Assembly: GCF_003122385.1 (NCBI RefSeq)
Contig: NZ_CP029255.1
Span: 3,410,001-3,474,000, forward strand
Length of the DNA: 64,000 nt
Direction: 5' to 3'
DNA from: Flavobacterium crocinum
GTDB lineage: Bacteria > Bacteroidota > Bacteroidia > Flavobacteriales > Flavobacteriaceae
This document shows, piece after piece, positions 1-8,703 of this stretch. The first letter of the stretch is position 1. The number at the start of each line of letters is the position of its first letter. Both the position numbers and the translations under genes were made by a program. The notes beneath the pieces are model-generated. The model was not told the DNA's origin. It ran no database searches and saw only the letters and a program-made list of their open reading frames with translations.

Positions 1-131
1 TCAATTACATGAAAATAATCGGCTAAAGGAATATTAAATTCCTGGATTAAAGACTGATGAACGGATTCTGAAATGTTATTTTTTGTTTCCAGTGAAAGTT
101 TTTTCGGAAGACTGATACGTACGAATGGCAT
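1..131 (-). CDS. Tautomerase family protein (N-terminal fragment)
   Basis: The reading frame begins at an ATG at 131-129 and runs off the left edge, so only about 43 residues are visible. The product begins MPFVRISLPKK, with proline directly after the initiator methionine; in the tautomerase superfamily Pro2 becomes the N-terminal catalytic base once Met is removed. The following segment (ETKNNISESVHQSLIQEF, then NIPLADYFHVI) fits the 130-residue-class tautomerase family rather than the 60-residue 4-oxalocrotonate tautomerases. The substrate cannot be inferred. It lies 61 bases downstream of the VOC-family gene on the same strand and may be co-transcribed with it. Confidence 0.7.
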   Translation of the reverse strand, partial: MPFVRISLPKKLSLETKNNISESVHQSLIQEFNIPLADYFHVI

Positions 132-192
132 TTTGGCTATTTTTAAATTAGTTGTTTAACGGAGGGCAATCTTTCAATAAAAATAAGAAATT

Positions 193-843
193 TTAAAACT
201 TTAGATCAAAACTATTTCCATTGTTTTGTAATCGAATTTCGGTTTTGTTGCTCTCAGAAGGCGTTTGTGTTGGATACCAATTTCGATTAGGCCTTACCAT
301 AATCAATAGACCTTCATCGTTGCCAATTGCTGCAAAAGCTTCACTATTGGTGTTTTTAGAAAAGAAATTTAGCCCATGTTTTTCAATTAATTGTTTTCCT
401 AATTCTAATGGATTTTCATTTACGATTCCGATTTCACTTATATTTAAAATAGATTTAGAACTGAATGCTGAGGTCTCCGAATTATGGAGATCATGTCTGG
501 CAATGAATTCTAATAAATTCCCGTTGTTATCATAAAAATAGATAGCATGGGCATTCCAGTTCTCAAAATTGGTTATAACATTTTGATCTTCAATTACAAT
601 TAAATCTGTTTTGTTACGACACCATTCAATGGCTTCATCCAGTTTGTTTTCCGGAATATTAAAGGCGAAATGATAAATAGATTTGAAATCCGGTTCTTCA
701 ATGAATTTCAGGATGGAATTTCCTGCCTGGATACTAACTGAATTTATGGTTTTTTCTATGACGGGCAGCTCCAGAATATCCTGATAAAAAGCAGTTGTTT
801 TTTGAATATTGGGGGTCTGAATCTGTATGTGTTCTAATTTCAT
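193..843 (-). CDS. VOC family protein (glyoxalase/dioxygenase fold)
   Basis: This is a vicinal-oxygen-chelate superfamily protein of about 216 residues. The opening KLEHIQIQTPNIQKTTAFYQ and the later HAIYFYDNNGNLLEFIAR are the typical first and last strands of a VOC module: a His near the start, then the D-x-N-G-N-x-L-E-F signature with the metal-ligand Glu. The second half is less conserved and may be a degenerate second module. The frame can be extended 16 residues upstream to 891, but the ATG at 843 gives the canonical VOC N-terminus and is preferred. Members include glyoxalases, ring-cleaving dioxygenases and resistance proteins; nothing here tells which. A terminator at 981-1014 separates it from the peroxidase gene upstream. 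Confidence 0.75.
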   Translation of the reverse strand: MKLEHIQIQTPNIQKTTAFYQDILELPVIEKTINSVSIQAGNSILKFIEEPDFKSIYHFAFNIPENKLDEAIEWCRNKTDLIVIEDQNVITNFENWNAHAIYFYDNNGNLLEFIARHDLHNSETSAFSSKSILNISEIGIVNENPLELGKQLIEKHGLNFFSKNTNSEAFAAIGNDEGLLIMVRPNRNWYPTQTPSESNKTEIRLQNNGNSFDLKF

Positions 844-980
844 AATGTTTATTTTTTTTGAAGAATGAATACTTCTGTTTGTTTCAGACAAATTTAAAAA
901 AGGAAGGCTTTCTTTGGATTGCTAATGAATTCTAAGCTTCAATAAAAGTATAATGAAAAAGTATGGAAGAATTTTACTTT

Positions 981-1014
981 ATAAAAAAAAGCCCTTTTCA
1001 AAAATGAAAAGGGC
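981..1014 (-). terminator. Rho-independent terminator after the di-heme peroxidase gene
   Basis: Inverted arms GCCCTTTTCA (991-1000) and TGAAAAGGGC (1005-1014) enclose a 4-nt loop. On the minus strand the hairpin is followed by a run of eight U. It lies about 50 bases past the stop codon of the peroxidase gene and should end transcription of the SusCD/peroxidase unit before the VOC gene. Confidence 0.8.
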
Positions 1015-1066
1015 TTGCATGATTTGCAAAATAATTGTGGCAAAATATAAATTATTTTTAACTAAA

Positions 1067-2209
1067 CTATTTCGGCATTTCCGGAATGATGATTCTTCTT
1101 GTCGGCGTACTTAAAGTTTCTATGAAAGCCAATAAATCACTGATTTCTTCTTTACTCAAATCTAATTTTCTAAGCATCGGATCTGATTTTGGAATCAAAG
1201 AATCTCTGGCAGTTCCCAGATATTTTTTCTGAACAGGAGAAGGATTACCTAAATTGTACAATTCCACCACATCCAATAAAGTAGGGAAGTGTCCGTGATG
1301 CATCCAGGGTTTTGTATTTACTACTTCTCGTAAAGTGGGTGTTCTGAATTTGCCGATATCTTTTACATCTTTAGTCACATTATAACGGCCGAAATCTTCA
1401 TTTTTGGTTCCGAATAAAGTCTGCCCGTCGTTATGAAACTGATTATCGCTAAAATATGGCGTGTTATGACAGTTGATGCATTGCGCTTTGGTTCTGAATA
1501 AATGAAGTCCTTTTACCTGCTGATCGGTATAAATCTCTGATTTTCCGCTTACAAACTGGTCAAATTTACTTTTCGGACTATTGATTGATCTTTCGAAAGT
1601 GGCAATAGCATATTGAATTCTTTCTAAAGTCACTTTTTTATCTCCAAAAGCGGCCGTAAACAACGAATTGTAGCCTTTAATTTTGGCAATTTTATCCACA
1701 GCAATCGTCAATTTTTCATTCATTTCTAACGGATCAGCAACAGGAAACTGCGCCTGATCTTCAAGACTTGAAGCGCGCCCATCCCAAAATAGGGAAGTGG
1801 CATAAGCCGAATTTAGAATTGTCATAGAATTACGTTTTCCCGTCTGGCGATCGTGTCCAAATGAACGCGTTAAATTATCTGTCCATCCCAATTCTGGATT
1901 ATGACAGGAAGCGCAGGCAATTTGGCCGCTTCGCGATAGTCTTGGGTCAAAAAACAAAATCTTACCCAGACTCTCTTTTTCCTTGGAATAGGGATTATAA
2001 GCAGGATAAGGCACCGCAGGAAGTACGCCAATATCCTGAAATTTAGATTTATCAATACTTTCATGCAGTTCAGCGGCTGGCCATTTTGAAGCATCTCCGC
2101 TGGAATACAGTTTTCGTAACTCTTGAATATCAATATAATCGGAGCCTTCGGCTGTTTTGTACGCCGATAATCCGAGCAGGAATAAGATTGGTAAGATTAA
2201 TTTTTTCAA
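1067..2209 (-). CDS. Di-heme cytochrome c peroxidase / MauG family protein
   Basis: A 380-residue exported protein with an N-terminal signal segment (KKLILPILFLLGLSAY) and two c-type heme motifs, CASCH at residues 99-103 and CINCH at 244-248, spaced as in bacterial di-heme cytochrome c peroxidases and MauG. The first heme motif is preceded by LGKILFFDPRLSRSG, typical of the family. It should act in the periplasm or at the outer membrane, reducing peroxide or oxidising a partner protein. It is the last gene on the strand after the ECF-sigma/FecR/SusCD block, 210 bases from the lipoprotein gene; that gap holds repeats but no obvious terminator, so co-expression is possible but unproven. True peroxidase and MauG-like modification activity cannot be separated from sequence alone. 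Confidence 0.88.
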   Translation of the reverse strand: MKKLILPILFLLGLSAYKTAEGSDYIDIQELRKLYSSGDASKWPAAELHESIDKSKFQDIGVLPAVPYPAYNPYSKEKESLGKILFFDPRLSRSGQIACASCHNPELGWTDNLTRSFGHDRQTGKRNSMTILNSAYATSLFWDGRASSLEDQAQFPVADPLEMNEKLTIAVDKIAKIKGYNSLFTAAFGDKKVTLERIQYAIATFERSINSPKSKFDQFVSGKSEIYTDQQVKGLHLFRTKAQCINCHNTPYFSDNQFHNDGQTLFGTKNEDFGRYNVTKDVKDIGKFRTPTLREVVNTKPWMHHGHFPTLLDVVELYNLGNPSPVQKKYLGTARDSLIPKSDPMLRKLDLSKEEISDLLAFIETLSTPTRRIIIPEMPK

Positions 2210-2243
2210 CTCTTTTGTTTTTTTGTTTTTTTGATTTGTTTGA

Positions 2244-2312
2244 AGTTTCAGGTTTCAGGTTTAAAGTTGCAGCAGAACGTGAAACCTGAAACTTGAAACT
2301 TGAAACCTGAAA
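2244..2312. repeat. Inverted GTTTCAGGTTT / AAACCTGAAAC repeats
   Basis: Short units GTTTCAGGTTTCAGGTTT (2246-2263) are followed by several AAACCTGAAAC and AAACTTGAAAC units in the opposite sense up to 2312, giving a potential hairpin of imperfect stems between the lipoprotein and peroxidase genes. The function is unknown. Confidence 0.6.
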
Positions 2313-2330
2313 CATTTTTTTTATGCCAAA

Positions 2331-2363
2331 AGCTTTGTCAAAGTTTAAAACTTTGACAAAGCT
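2331..2363. repeat. Dispersed palindrome, CTTTGTCAAAG type, copy 1
   Basis: A perfect palindrome with arms AGCTTTGTCAAAGTTT and AAACTTTGACAAAGCT (16 bp each) and a single central A. Near-identical copies occur at 29310-29342 and 36814-36846. The AT-rich hairpin has no following U-tract, so it looks like a dispersed repeat rather than a terminator. Confidence 0.85.
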
Positions 2364-2418
2364 TGAAAAGTTCCAGACTGTCAACTGCGACTGAACACTA
2401 AAATCTGTACACTGAACA

Positions 2419-3885
2419 CTAAAGCGTAACTTCTTTAGGACATGAAATACTTAAAGCAGCCGGTTTAGGATATGTTCTATTATTATACATTCTATATTGC
2501 GTAGAAACAGTTCCTCCAAACAGTTTGTCGTTTGTTAATTTTAATTCAAATGAGATTTCATACAAACCAGCACTGATTTCTTTATAGGTTCCTTCTCCTG
2601 AAATAGCTATGACATGAGTATTTGTAGCACTAGATCCAATTGTAATATCCTGCGGAATTACTAATACAGTTCCTTCAGTTTTGCTTGTTCCGTTTGCTGG
2701 GAAAAATTCTAAAGCCGAAGTGATATTAAATCCAGGCGAAATGGCTGCCGAGTTACTTTCGTTAGAAAACCATCTTTTTAAACCAAAAGAATTTACAGTA
2801 TTGGTTCCGGTTGCGACATTAAATCCAATTTTAAATGCATCATGATACACATCATCATTTGGATTTGCCGTTCCTTTATCGCTGTACAAAATAGCATTTT
2901 CATTGTCTTTTGTTACTACAACTGGAAAAGTCAAAGCATTAAAAGTCTGCCAAGAACAAGCACCGTTGACACTGAACCAATGTTCACCATAAGTTAAGTA
3001 AAAAGCATTTGTTGGATCTGTAAATTTAGATGCCGGGTTTGCTTGAATATCTCTTGGTGATTTTATTGGTTTAACGATAGTTAGGTTGATACTTCCTGTT
3101 GCATTGTAATTAGGCGTATTTACTAAGGTAATTTTAGATTCATAACGTGCATCATCATTTTGAATATCTTCTAGTAAAGTTAAATGATAGGTAATTGAGC
3201 TTCTGTTATCTCCATAATCGTCATGAGTCAAAGAATACTCGAAACCATTTTGAAATTTAAAGATCGAGACTTTTTCAATTTCTTCAGGAAAGAATCCATT
3301 TGGGAAATTCACTTTAAAATCGATAGTTTCGCCAACTTCACCTTTTACAATAAGCTGGTTTACAGGGAATGTATAGTTTGTTGTAATTGCTGCCAAATCA
3401 ATTTTGAAAGTATCATTTGGATATGCCGAATTCTGATTTCCAATATGAATATCCGGATCAGATACAGTTTCCAATTTTAAACTAATACTTTGATTTGCAG
3501 ACCATCTTTTATCAAAAGAAACAAAAATGGTATCAGTTAATTTACTTCCTTCAAATACTAATTGATTTACTGGATTTACAGTAAAACTTTCGTTATCTCC
3601 AGTTGAAGAAACCGCACTGAAATTTGCGGTTACCGGACTTTTTAACGCACGAGTAGTTAAAGCAACCGGAATTTTTAGTGTTTTTACAGAACTATTTGTA
3701 TATGTGGACTGAGGTACTAAAACAGAATTTACCATAGGATATTCTAACGGAATATTATTGCTGTTTACCAAGAAGTTAAATCTTAAATACGGGTCAATCT
3801 CAGAGCCAAGTTTGTAATCATCTTTTGAGCAAGAAGCCAAAAGTAATGTTGCTGATAATATGCTGAATATCTTAATAGGATTCAT
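2419..3885 (-). CDS. SusD-adjacent surface lipoprotein of unknown function
   Basis: A lipoprotein of about 488 residues. The N-terminus MNPIKIFSILSATLLLASC is a lipoprotein signal with a LASC lipobox; the Cys is followed by SKDD, an acidic stretch of the kind linked to surface export of Bacteroidota lipoproteins. The body looks like tandem beta-sandwich domains (repeated patterns such as TANFSAVSS, LKLETVSDP, NITSALEFF), like the accessory glycan- or ligand-binding lipoproteins encoded after SusD. The frame extends upstream to 3939, but the ATG at 3885 gives the cleanest signal; an ATG at 3903 is an alternative. It overlaps the end of susD by 14 bases, which suggests translational coupling. 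The ligand is unknown and I do not recognise a catalytic motif. Confidence 0.7.
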   Translation of the reverse strand: MNPIKIFSILSATLLLASCSKDDYKLGSEIDPYLRFNFLVNSNNIPLEYPMVNSVLVPQSTYTNSSVKTLKIPVALTTRALKSPVTANFSAVSSTGDNESFTVNPVNQLVFEGSKLTDTIFVSFDKRWSANQSISLKLETVSDPDIHIGNQNSAYPNDTFKIDLAAITTNYTFPVNQLIVKGEVGETIDFKVNFPNGFFPEEIEKVSIFKFQNGFEYSLTHDDYGDNRSSITYHLTLLEDIQNDDARYESKITLVNTPNYNATGSINLTIVKPIKSPRDIQANPASKFTDPTNAFYLTYGEHWFSVNGACSWQTFNALTFPVVVTKDNENAILYSDKGTANPNDDVYHDAFKIGFNVATGTNTVNSFGLKRWFSNESNSAAISPGFNITSALEFFPANGTSKTEGTVLVIPQDITIGSSATNTHVIAISGEGTYKEISAGLYEISFELKLTNDKLFGGTVSTQYRMYNNRTYPKPAALSISCPKEVTL

Positions 3886-5329
3886 TTTGCTGTAAGTTTT
3901 CATTAAGATTAATATTGGATTGTGGTATTGGAAGTACAAATTTTAGAGATGGATATGTCATACCGCAGTTTGTAGAAATACACCCGTCATTTCTTGAAAT
4001 ATCTTTGTGATTACGAATTAGATCAAAAAACAAGTGTCCTTCAAAACAAAGTTCTTTTCTTCTTTCTAAAAGTATTTCTTCTTTTAGGTTTGAAGTGTTT
4101 GTAAGTAAAGTGGCATTAGCACGCGCACGAATTGTATTGATGTCTTGCATTGCAATTGCAGACTGATTGTTTTCTAGCGCTGCTTCGGCACGAATTAAAT
4201 ACATTTCGCTAAGTCTAAATGCTACATAACCAGCATTATCTTGAAATTTTCTTGTAAAATTGTATGGACGAGGAGTTAACAGCCCATTTCCTAAAGTTTG
4301 AAGATTAACCGTTAGAAATAATTGCTTTCTGATGTCATTATTCTCATAAAGGTTTACAAGATCATTTGAAGCAACATATTTTGCGTAAGTGTTTGAATTG
4401 TAACCAAAATAATTTGACATTGAAGTTGATGCTGTATTTTCGGCATCTTTTGGAATTGAAAACTCTAGCAAAGCCTCAGAAACGGGAAGATCTGGCTGCG
4501 CCCATTGTGCAATATAATTTTCAGAACTCATTAATTGAAATCCCGAATTTGTAATTACATCATTTGCTGTTTCATAGGCATTTGTCCAGTCTCTTTTGTA
4601 CAAATAAACTCTAGCTAATAGTGCTTTTGTATTGTTTCTGTTAAAATAAGAATAAGTCGGTCCAGCCATTGAAGGATTATCGGAGTAATTGTCTATAGCC
4701 GATTTAAGGTCTTCAATAATAAGTGAATAAGTAACCGAAAGCGTTTCTCTCTTTGGATATTTGAGTCCCGCTTTTATGGATTCTTTATTATACACAATAC
4801 CCAAATGTGAAGCATCTGAAGTATAAGAATAGTTTTGGCAATAAACTTGCGATAACAAAAAGTGGGCATAAGCCCTTATGGTTAAAGCTTCAGCTATTAT
4901 CTGTTTTTTTTCGGAATCAGTTGCATCACTTAATTTAGGCGTATATTCTAAAAGTAAATTAGCCTGATTAATGATACTGTAATTGCCACTGTAAAAACTA
5001 ACAAAATTACTTGTTTCTGCAGTATCTTCAAAAGAATATACTTCTCTTATGTTTACTCCTGATGTAATCTGTCCAGCACTATTTCCAGATGAGGTAGGCG
5101 TAAATTTTAGATTTCCGCCTTGTAAATCAGAATAAACAGCAAAACGTTCCCCTCTCACATTGGCTTCTACATCGCGGTAAAGTCCTTTTAAAGCGATTAA
5201 AACCCCTTCTTTATTTTGCAGAAGTTCATCTATGGATGTTTGTGTTCCTGGCTCTTGTTCCAGAAAATCACTACAGCTTTGTAATGAAAAAATCAGAATT
5301 ATTATTGTTATGTATTTTAAATATTTCAT
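3872..5329 (-). CDS. SusD/RagB family outer-membrane lipoprotein
   Basis: About 485 residues with a lipoprotein signal (ILIFSLQSC) and the SusD-type start SDFLEQEPG after the acylated Cys. The TPR-like central region and the C-terminal pattern (FRLSEMYLIRAEAAL, then LLERRKELCFEGHLFFDLIR) are standard for SusD/RagB. SusD proteins form a lid over the SusC channel and capture ligand at the cell surface. The start at 5329 is 4 bases after the SusC stop; an in-frame ATG at 5347 would overlap susC and is less likely. It is paired with the STN-containing SusC just upstream. Confidence 0.92.
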   Translation of the reverse strand: MKYLKYITIIILIFSLQSCSDFLEQEPGTQTSIDELLQNKEGVLIALKGLYRDVEANVRGERFAVYSDLQGGNLKFTPTSSGNSAGQITSGVNIREVYSFEDTAETSNFVSFYSGNYSIINQANLLLEYTPKLSDATDSEKKQIIAEALTIRAYAHFLLSQVYCQNYSYTSDASHLGIVYNKESIKAGLKYPKRETLSVTYSLIIEDLKSAIDNYSDNPSMAGPTYSYFNRNNTKALLARVYLYKRDWTNAYETANDVITNSGFQLMSSENYIAQWAQPDLPVSEALLEFSIPKDAENTASTSMSNYFGYNSNTYAKYVASNDLVNLYENNDIRKQLFLTVNLQTLGNGLLTPRPYNFTRKFQDNAGYVAFRLSEMYLIRAEAALENNQSAIAMQDINTIRARANATLLTNTSNLKEEILLERRKELCFEGHLFFDLIRNHKDISRNDGCISTNCGMTYPSLKFVLPIPQSNINLNENLQQNESY

Positions 5330-5333
5330 CGTT

Positions 5334-8300
5334 TTAAAATTTTGCATTTACACCAAGCGAAATTGTTCTTGCCTGTGGATAGATAAAACTAAACTCTCGA
5401 ATTCCATTCATTCCTTTTGGACTTTTTTCTTTGTACCAGTACAATACATTTGTAGCATCAGCAAAAACGGCAAGTGAGTCTAGAAAGATATTTTTGATGG
5501 GTACATTATAACTCAAGTTAATATTGCTTAATCTTACATAAGTAGCATCATAAACATATTTACTCAAATTTGCGGTAACAGGTACAATCGTTACAGCAGC
5601 GTATGGAACTACATCTCCTGGATTTCTCCAGTGACTATATGCATTTACTGAAAGATTTCTGTTTGAAGTATTCGAATATTTATCAATTACAGCATCTGAT
5701 GCAAAGAAATCACCCCCTAATTGAAAATCTCCTCTAAAAGTTAATGCAAGATTTTTGTAAAAAGTAAAGCTATTATAGAATCCGCCATAAGCTTTTGCTT
5801 GAGTATCTCCAATTGGTTCCCAATCAGCTATAGTAAATAAAGATTTGTAAGTTGCAAGATCATAAACTTGTCCATTTTTTGTAACTAAATCTCTTCCTGT
5901 TGCAGGATCAACGCCTACCCAGTTTATTCCCCAAACTGTAGTTGAACTGTAGCCAATTTTTTGGGCTAAAGCTAGTTCGGCTGTAGAAAAATCGCTTCCT
6001 AAACCTTTTAAGGCAGTCACTTTACTATCAACAGTAGAAATATTAAAAGCGGTAGTCCACTTGAAATTATCATTTTTTATCCATTTAATTCGAGTTTGAA
6101 ATTCTAATCCTTGATTATACATGCTTGCAGCATTTAATTGCATAGAATTGTAACCAGTTTCAGTAGGAATATCTCTTGTAGTAATCATATCGCTTTTGTT
6201 GTCACGATAGTATTCAAGTGTAAATTCAATTCTGTTAAAGATATTGAAGTCAATTCCAGCATTGAATTTTGTGTTCTTTTCCCAACCTAAATTTCCGTTT
6301 GGTGCGTAACCTGGAGTTGCGCCTGTACCGCCATTATAGTTGTTTTGAACATAATTGTATAATCCTTTTGAACGATATGAACCAATTCTAGAATTTCCTG
6401 TTGTACCGTAGCTTGTTTTTAATTTTAAGAAATTCACCCAGCAATTATTGTTAAAAAAGCTTTCATTACTTATAATCCAGCTTGCTCCGGCGCCTCCATT
6501 ATTGGCTACATCATTATCATCTCCAAAAACAGAACTTTGGTCACGGCGGAAATTAACTAACAAATAGTAACGTTTTTTATAATTATAATTGACTTGTGAA
6601 AACAAAGAAACTCTTGAATTATAACTAATTTCATTTCCATAAGTTTGGTTGCTTGTAGATTCATCCACATTAGGAGTTAGCGGATTATCATCTCGCATTG
6701 CATTAGAGACAGGATTTATAACATTTGGATTTACGAAACCTATTCCAGATTGATAGTGAAAATCGGTTTTATCTTCAGAAAGTTCAAAACCAACAACACC
6801 GTCAATGGTATGATTTTCATTAAGTTGTTTATCAAATAAAGCTTGGCCCTGCCAGTTCCATTTCGTTGCATTTCTTTGATTCAAAAGACGTCGTCCCCAT
6901 CTTGGATAAGTAATATTATCTAAGACAAAAGTTCCTGTAAATTGACCGCTTTCGTTCTCAGCAGAAAAATAACGATCCTGGTCTTTATCAACATAATCCA
7001 TTCCGAAAAGAGTAGAGAATTTCAAGAAATTATTCAGCTTATACGAAATACCAAGACTTCCTAAAATACCATACGTATTGGCTACATTTTTATTTTGCTC
7101 TATTGCCGCTAAAGGATTTCCTCTCGTCATACCGCTGACTCCTAGATAAGAATAAGAACCATCAGCGTTGTACGGAGACAGAGTAGGGAGGTAAGCAAAA
7201 GAATAAAAAATATTTGGAGCATCTTTCTGGATATAACTAGGGTTCAGCATTAAACTAATATCTAATTTTCCAGAGCTATATCCTAGATTAATTCCCGCAT
7301 TCAATTGTTTGGTACTGTTTCCCATTTGCGGTTCATCAATTTTTGTATAGCTGATATTGGTTCGGTATGAAATTTTTGATGTAGAACCAGAAACATTAAA
7401 ATTATATTTATTAAAAATCCCTGACTTGTTTAAAAGTCCAAACCAATCTGTATTTACACCATTATAAGTAAGCGGCGCAGTTCCTGGAGAAGTATTTTTC
7501 AAAAATTCATTTCGTAGCTCTGTGTACTGCTCGCCATTAAGATATTTAATCTGGTTAATTGCAGAAGAAATCCCCAGCTGATTAGAGAAACCAAATTGAG
7601 TTTTTCCTTTTTTCCCTTTTTTAGTGGTAATTAAAATTACTCCATTTGCTCCGTCTGCACCATAAATTCCAACGGCGGCGGCATCTTTAAGAACCGATAT
7701 TGTTTCGATAGTTTCTGGCGCAATTTTCATTAAAGGATTTCCGAAGCTTTCAGTAAAATCTCCGTTACCACTAAAATAGGCACTGTCAATACCATATTCT
7801 TCGCCCATAATTACTCCATCAATAATGATAAGAGGCTGACTAGAAGTTCCTGTACGAGCTCCTGTTAAAGAAGGTAAAGTACCCTGTCCGCGGATGTTAA
7901 TTTTGACTGGCCCACCAACTCCAGAAGTATTTTCTACCATAACACCTGCAATCTGTCCCGTAATCATTTTGTCTACACTTTCGGAAGCTTGTTCAACAGC
8001 AATGTCTTTAGCTTGCAAAGTTGAGATACTGCCCACAATTTCTTCTTTCAGTTTTTTAGTTCCGTATGAAGAAGTGATTACAACCTGATCCAATTCGTCA
8101 CTAACTTCCTTAAGATAAAAAACAAAATCTTTTTTATAACCAGCGGTTTGAGTCTGCGTTTCCATTCCTAAAAAGCCAACTTCAAGAACCTGATCTTTAA
8201 TGTTATTTCCTTTTAGTTCATAAGCAAATTTCCCGTTATAGTCCGTTATAGCGCCCATTCCGGTGCCTTTTATGCGAATTGTTGCTCCCGGAAGCGGCTG

Positions 8301-8696
8301 TCTGTCTTTTGCGCTGTAAACGGTTCCTTTTATAATTCGATCGGTTTCCTGAACATCCGAATTAGATTGGTCAACGGGCGTTGCATCTGTCAATAAAACC
8401 TGCTTTTTCTGAATATAGTAGGAGATATTCGTGCCTTTTAATAACTTTTTTAGAGTAGTTTCTAACGAAGCATTATCAACATCTATATCGGTTAACTGCT
8501 CTGCATCTATTTTTTTAGCATTATAAATGATTCTAAAATCAGATTGCGCTTCAATAGATTTGATAATTTGGCTTATAGGTTTGTTTTTGACATGTAATGT
8601 AATGGTTTTGTTTTGCGCAAAACCTTTAAAACTGGATATAAGGAGGGCTAAGAAAAACAGAATTTTTCTTAAGTTATTGGGTATCATTAAAGTCAT
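5334..8696 (-). CDS. SusC/RagA TonB-dependent transporter with STN signalling domain
   Basis: An outer-membrane transporter of 1120 residues. Visible in order: signal peptide to about residue 27 (ending FAQ); a secretin/TonB N-terminal (STN) domain at about 30-103; a carboxypeptidase-regulatory-like domain at about 120-200; a plug containing the RagA signature IYGADGANGVILITTKKG; and a large beta-barrel ending in aromatic-rich ARTISLGVNAKF. The STN domain is what contacts FecR-type anti-sigma factors in transenvelope signalling, and a FecR gene ends 7 bases upstream. This is therefore a signal-transducing SusC: substrate loading should be reported to FecR and then to the ECF sigma factor. The substrate is not evident; no glycosidase is encoded next to it. 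Confidence 0.93.
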   Translation of the reverse strand: MTLMIPNNLRKILFFLALLISSFKGFAQNKTITLHVKNKPISQIIKSIEAQSDFRIIYNAKKIDAEQLTDIDVDNASLETTLKKLLKGTNISYYIQKKQVLLTDATPVDQSNSDVQETDRIIKGTVYSAKDRQPLPGATIRIKGTGMGAITDYNGKFAYELKGNNIKDQVLEVGFLGMETQTQTAGYKKDFVFYLKEVSDELDQVVITSSYGTKKLKEEIVGSISTLQAKDIAVEQASESVDKMITGQIAGVMVENTSGVGGPVKINIRGQGTLPSLTGARTGTSSQPLIIIDGVIMGEEYGIDSAYFSGNGDFTESFGNPLMKIAPETIETISVLKDAAAVGIYGADGANGVILITTKKGKKGKTQFGFSNQLGISSAINQIKYLNGEQYTELRNEFLKNTSPGTAPLTYNGVNTDWFGLLNKSGIFNKYNFNVSGSTSKISYRTNISYTKIDEPQMGNSTKQLNAGINLGYSSGKLDISLMLNPSYIQKDAPNIFYSFAYLPTLSPYNADGSYSYLGVSGMTRGNPLAAIEQNKNVANTYGILGSLGISYKLNNFLKFSTLFGMDYVDKDQDRYFSAENESGQFTGTFVLDNITYPRWGRRLLNQRNATKWNWQGQALFDKQLNENHTIDGVVGFELSEDKTDFHYQSGIGFVNPNVINPVSNAMRDDNPLTPNVDESTSNQTYGNEISYNSRVSLFSQVNYNYKKRYYLLVNFRRDQSSVFGDDNDVANNGGAGASWIISNESFFNNNCWVNFLKLKTSYGTTGNSRIGSYRSKGLYNYVQNNYNGGTGATPGYAPNGNLGWEKNTKFNAGIDFNIFNRIEFTLEYYRDNKSDMITTRDIPTETGYNSMQLNAASMYNQGLEFQTRIKWIKNDNFKWTTAFNISTVDSKVTALKGLGSDFSTAELALAQKIGYSSTTVWGINWVGVDPATGRDLVTKNGQVYDLATYKSLFTIADWEPIGDTQAKAYGGFYNSFTFYKNLALTFRGDFQLGGDFFASDAVIDKYSNTSNRNLSVNAYSHWRNPGDVVPYAAVTIVPVTANLSKYVYDATYVRLSNINLSYNVPIKNIFLDSLAVFADATNVLYWYKEKSPKGMNGIREFSFIYPQARTISLGVNAKF

Positions 8697-8703
8697 GTTT
8701 TAT

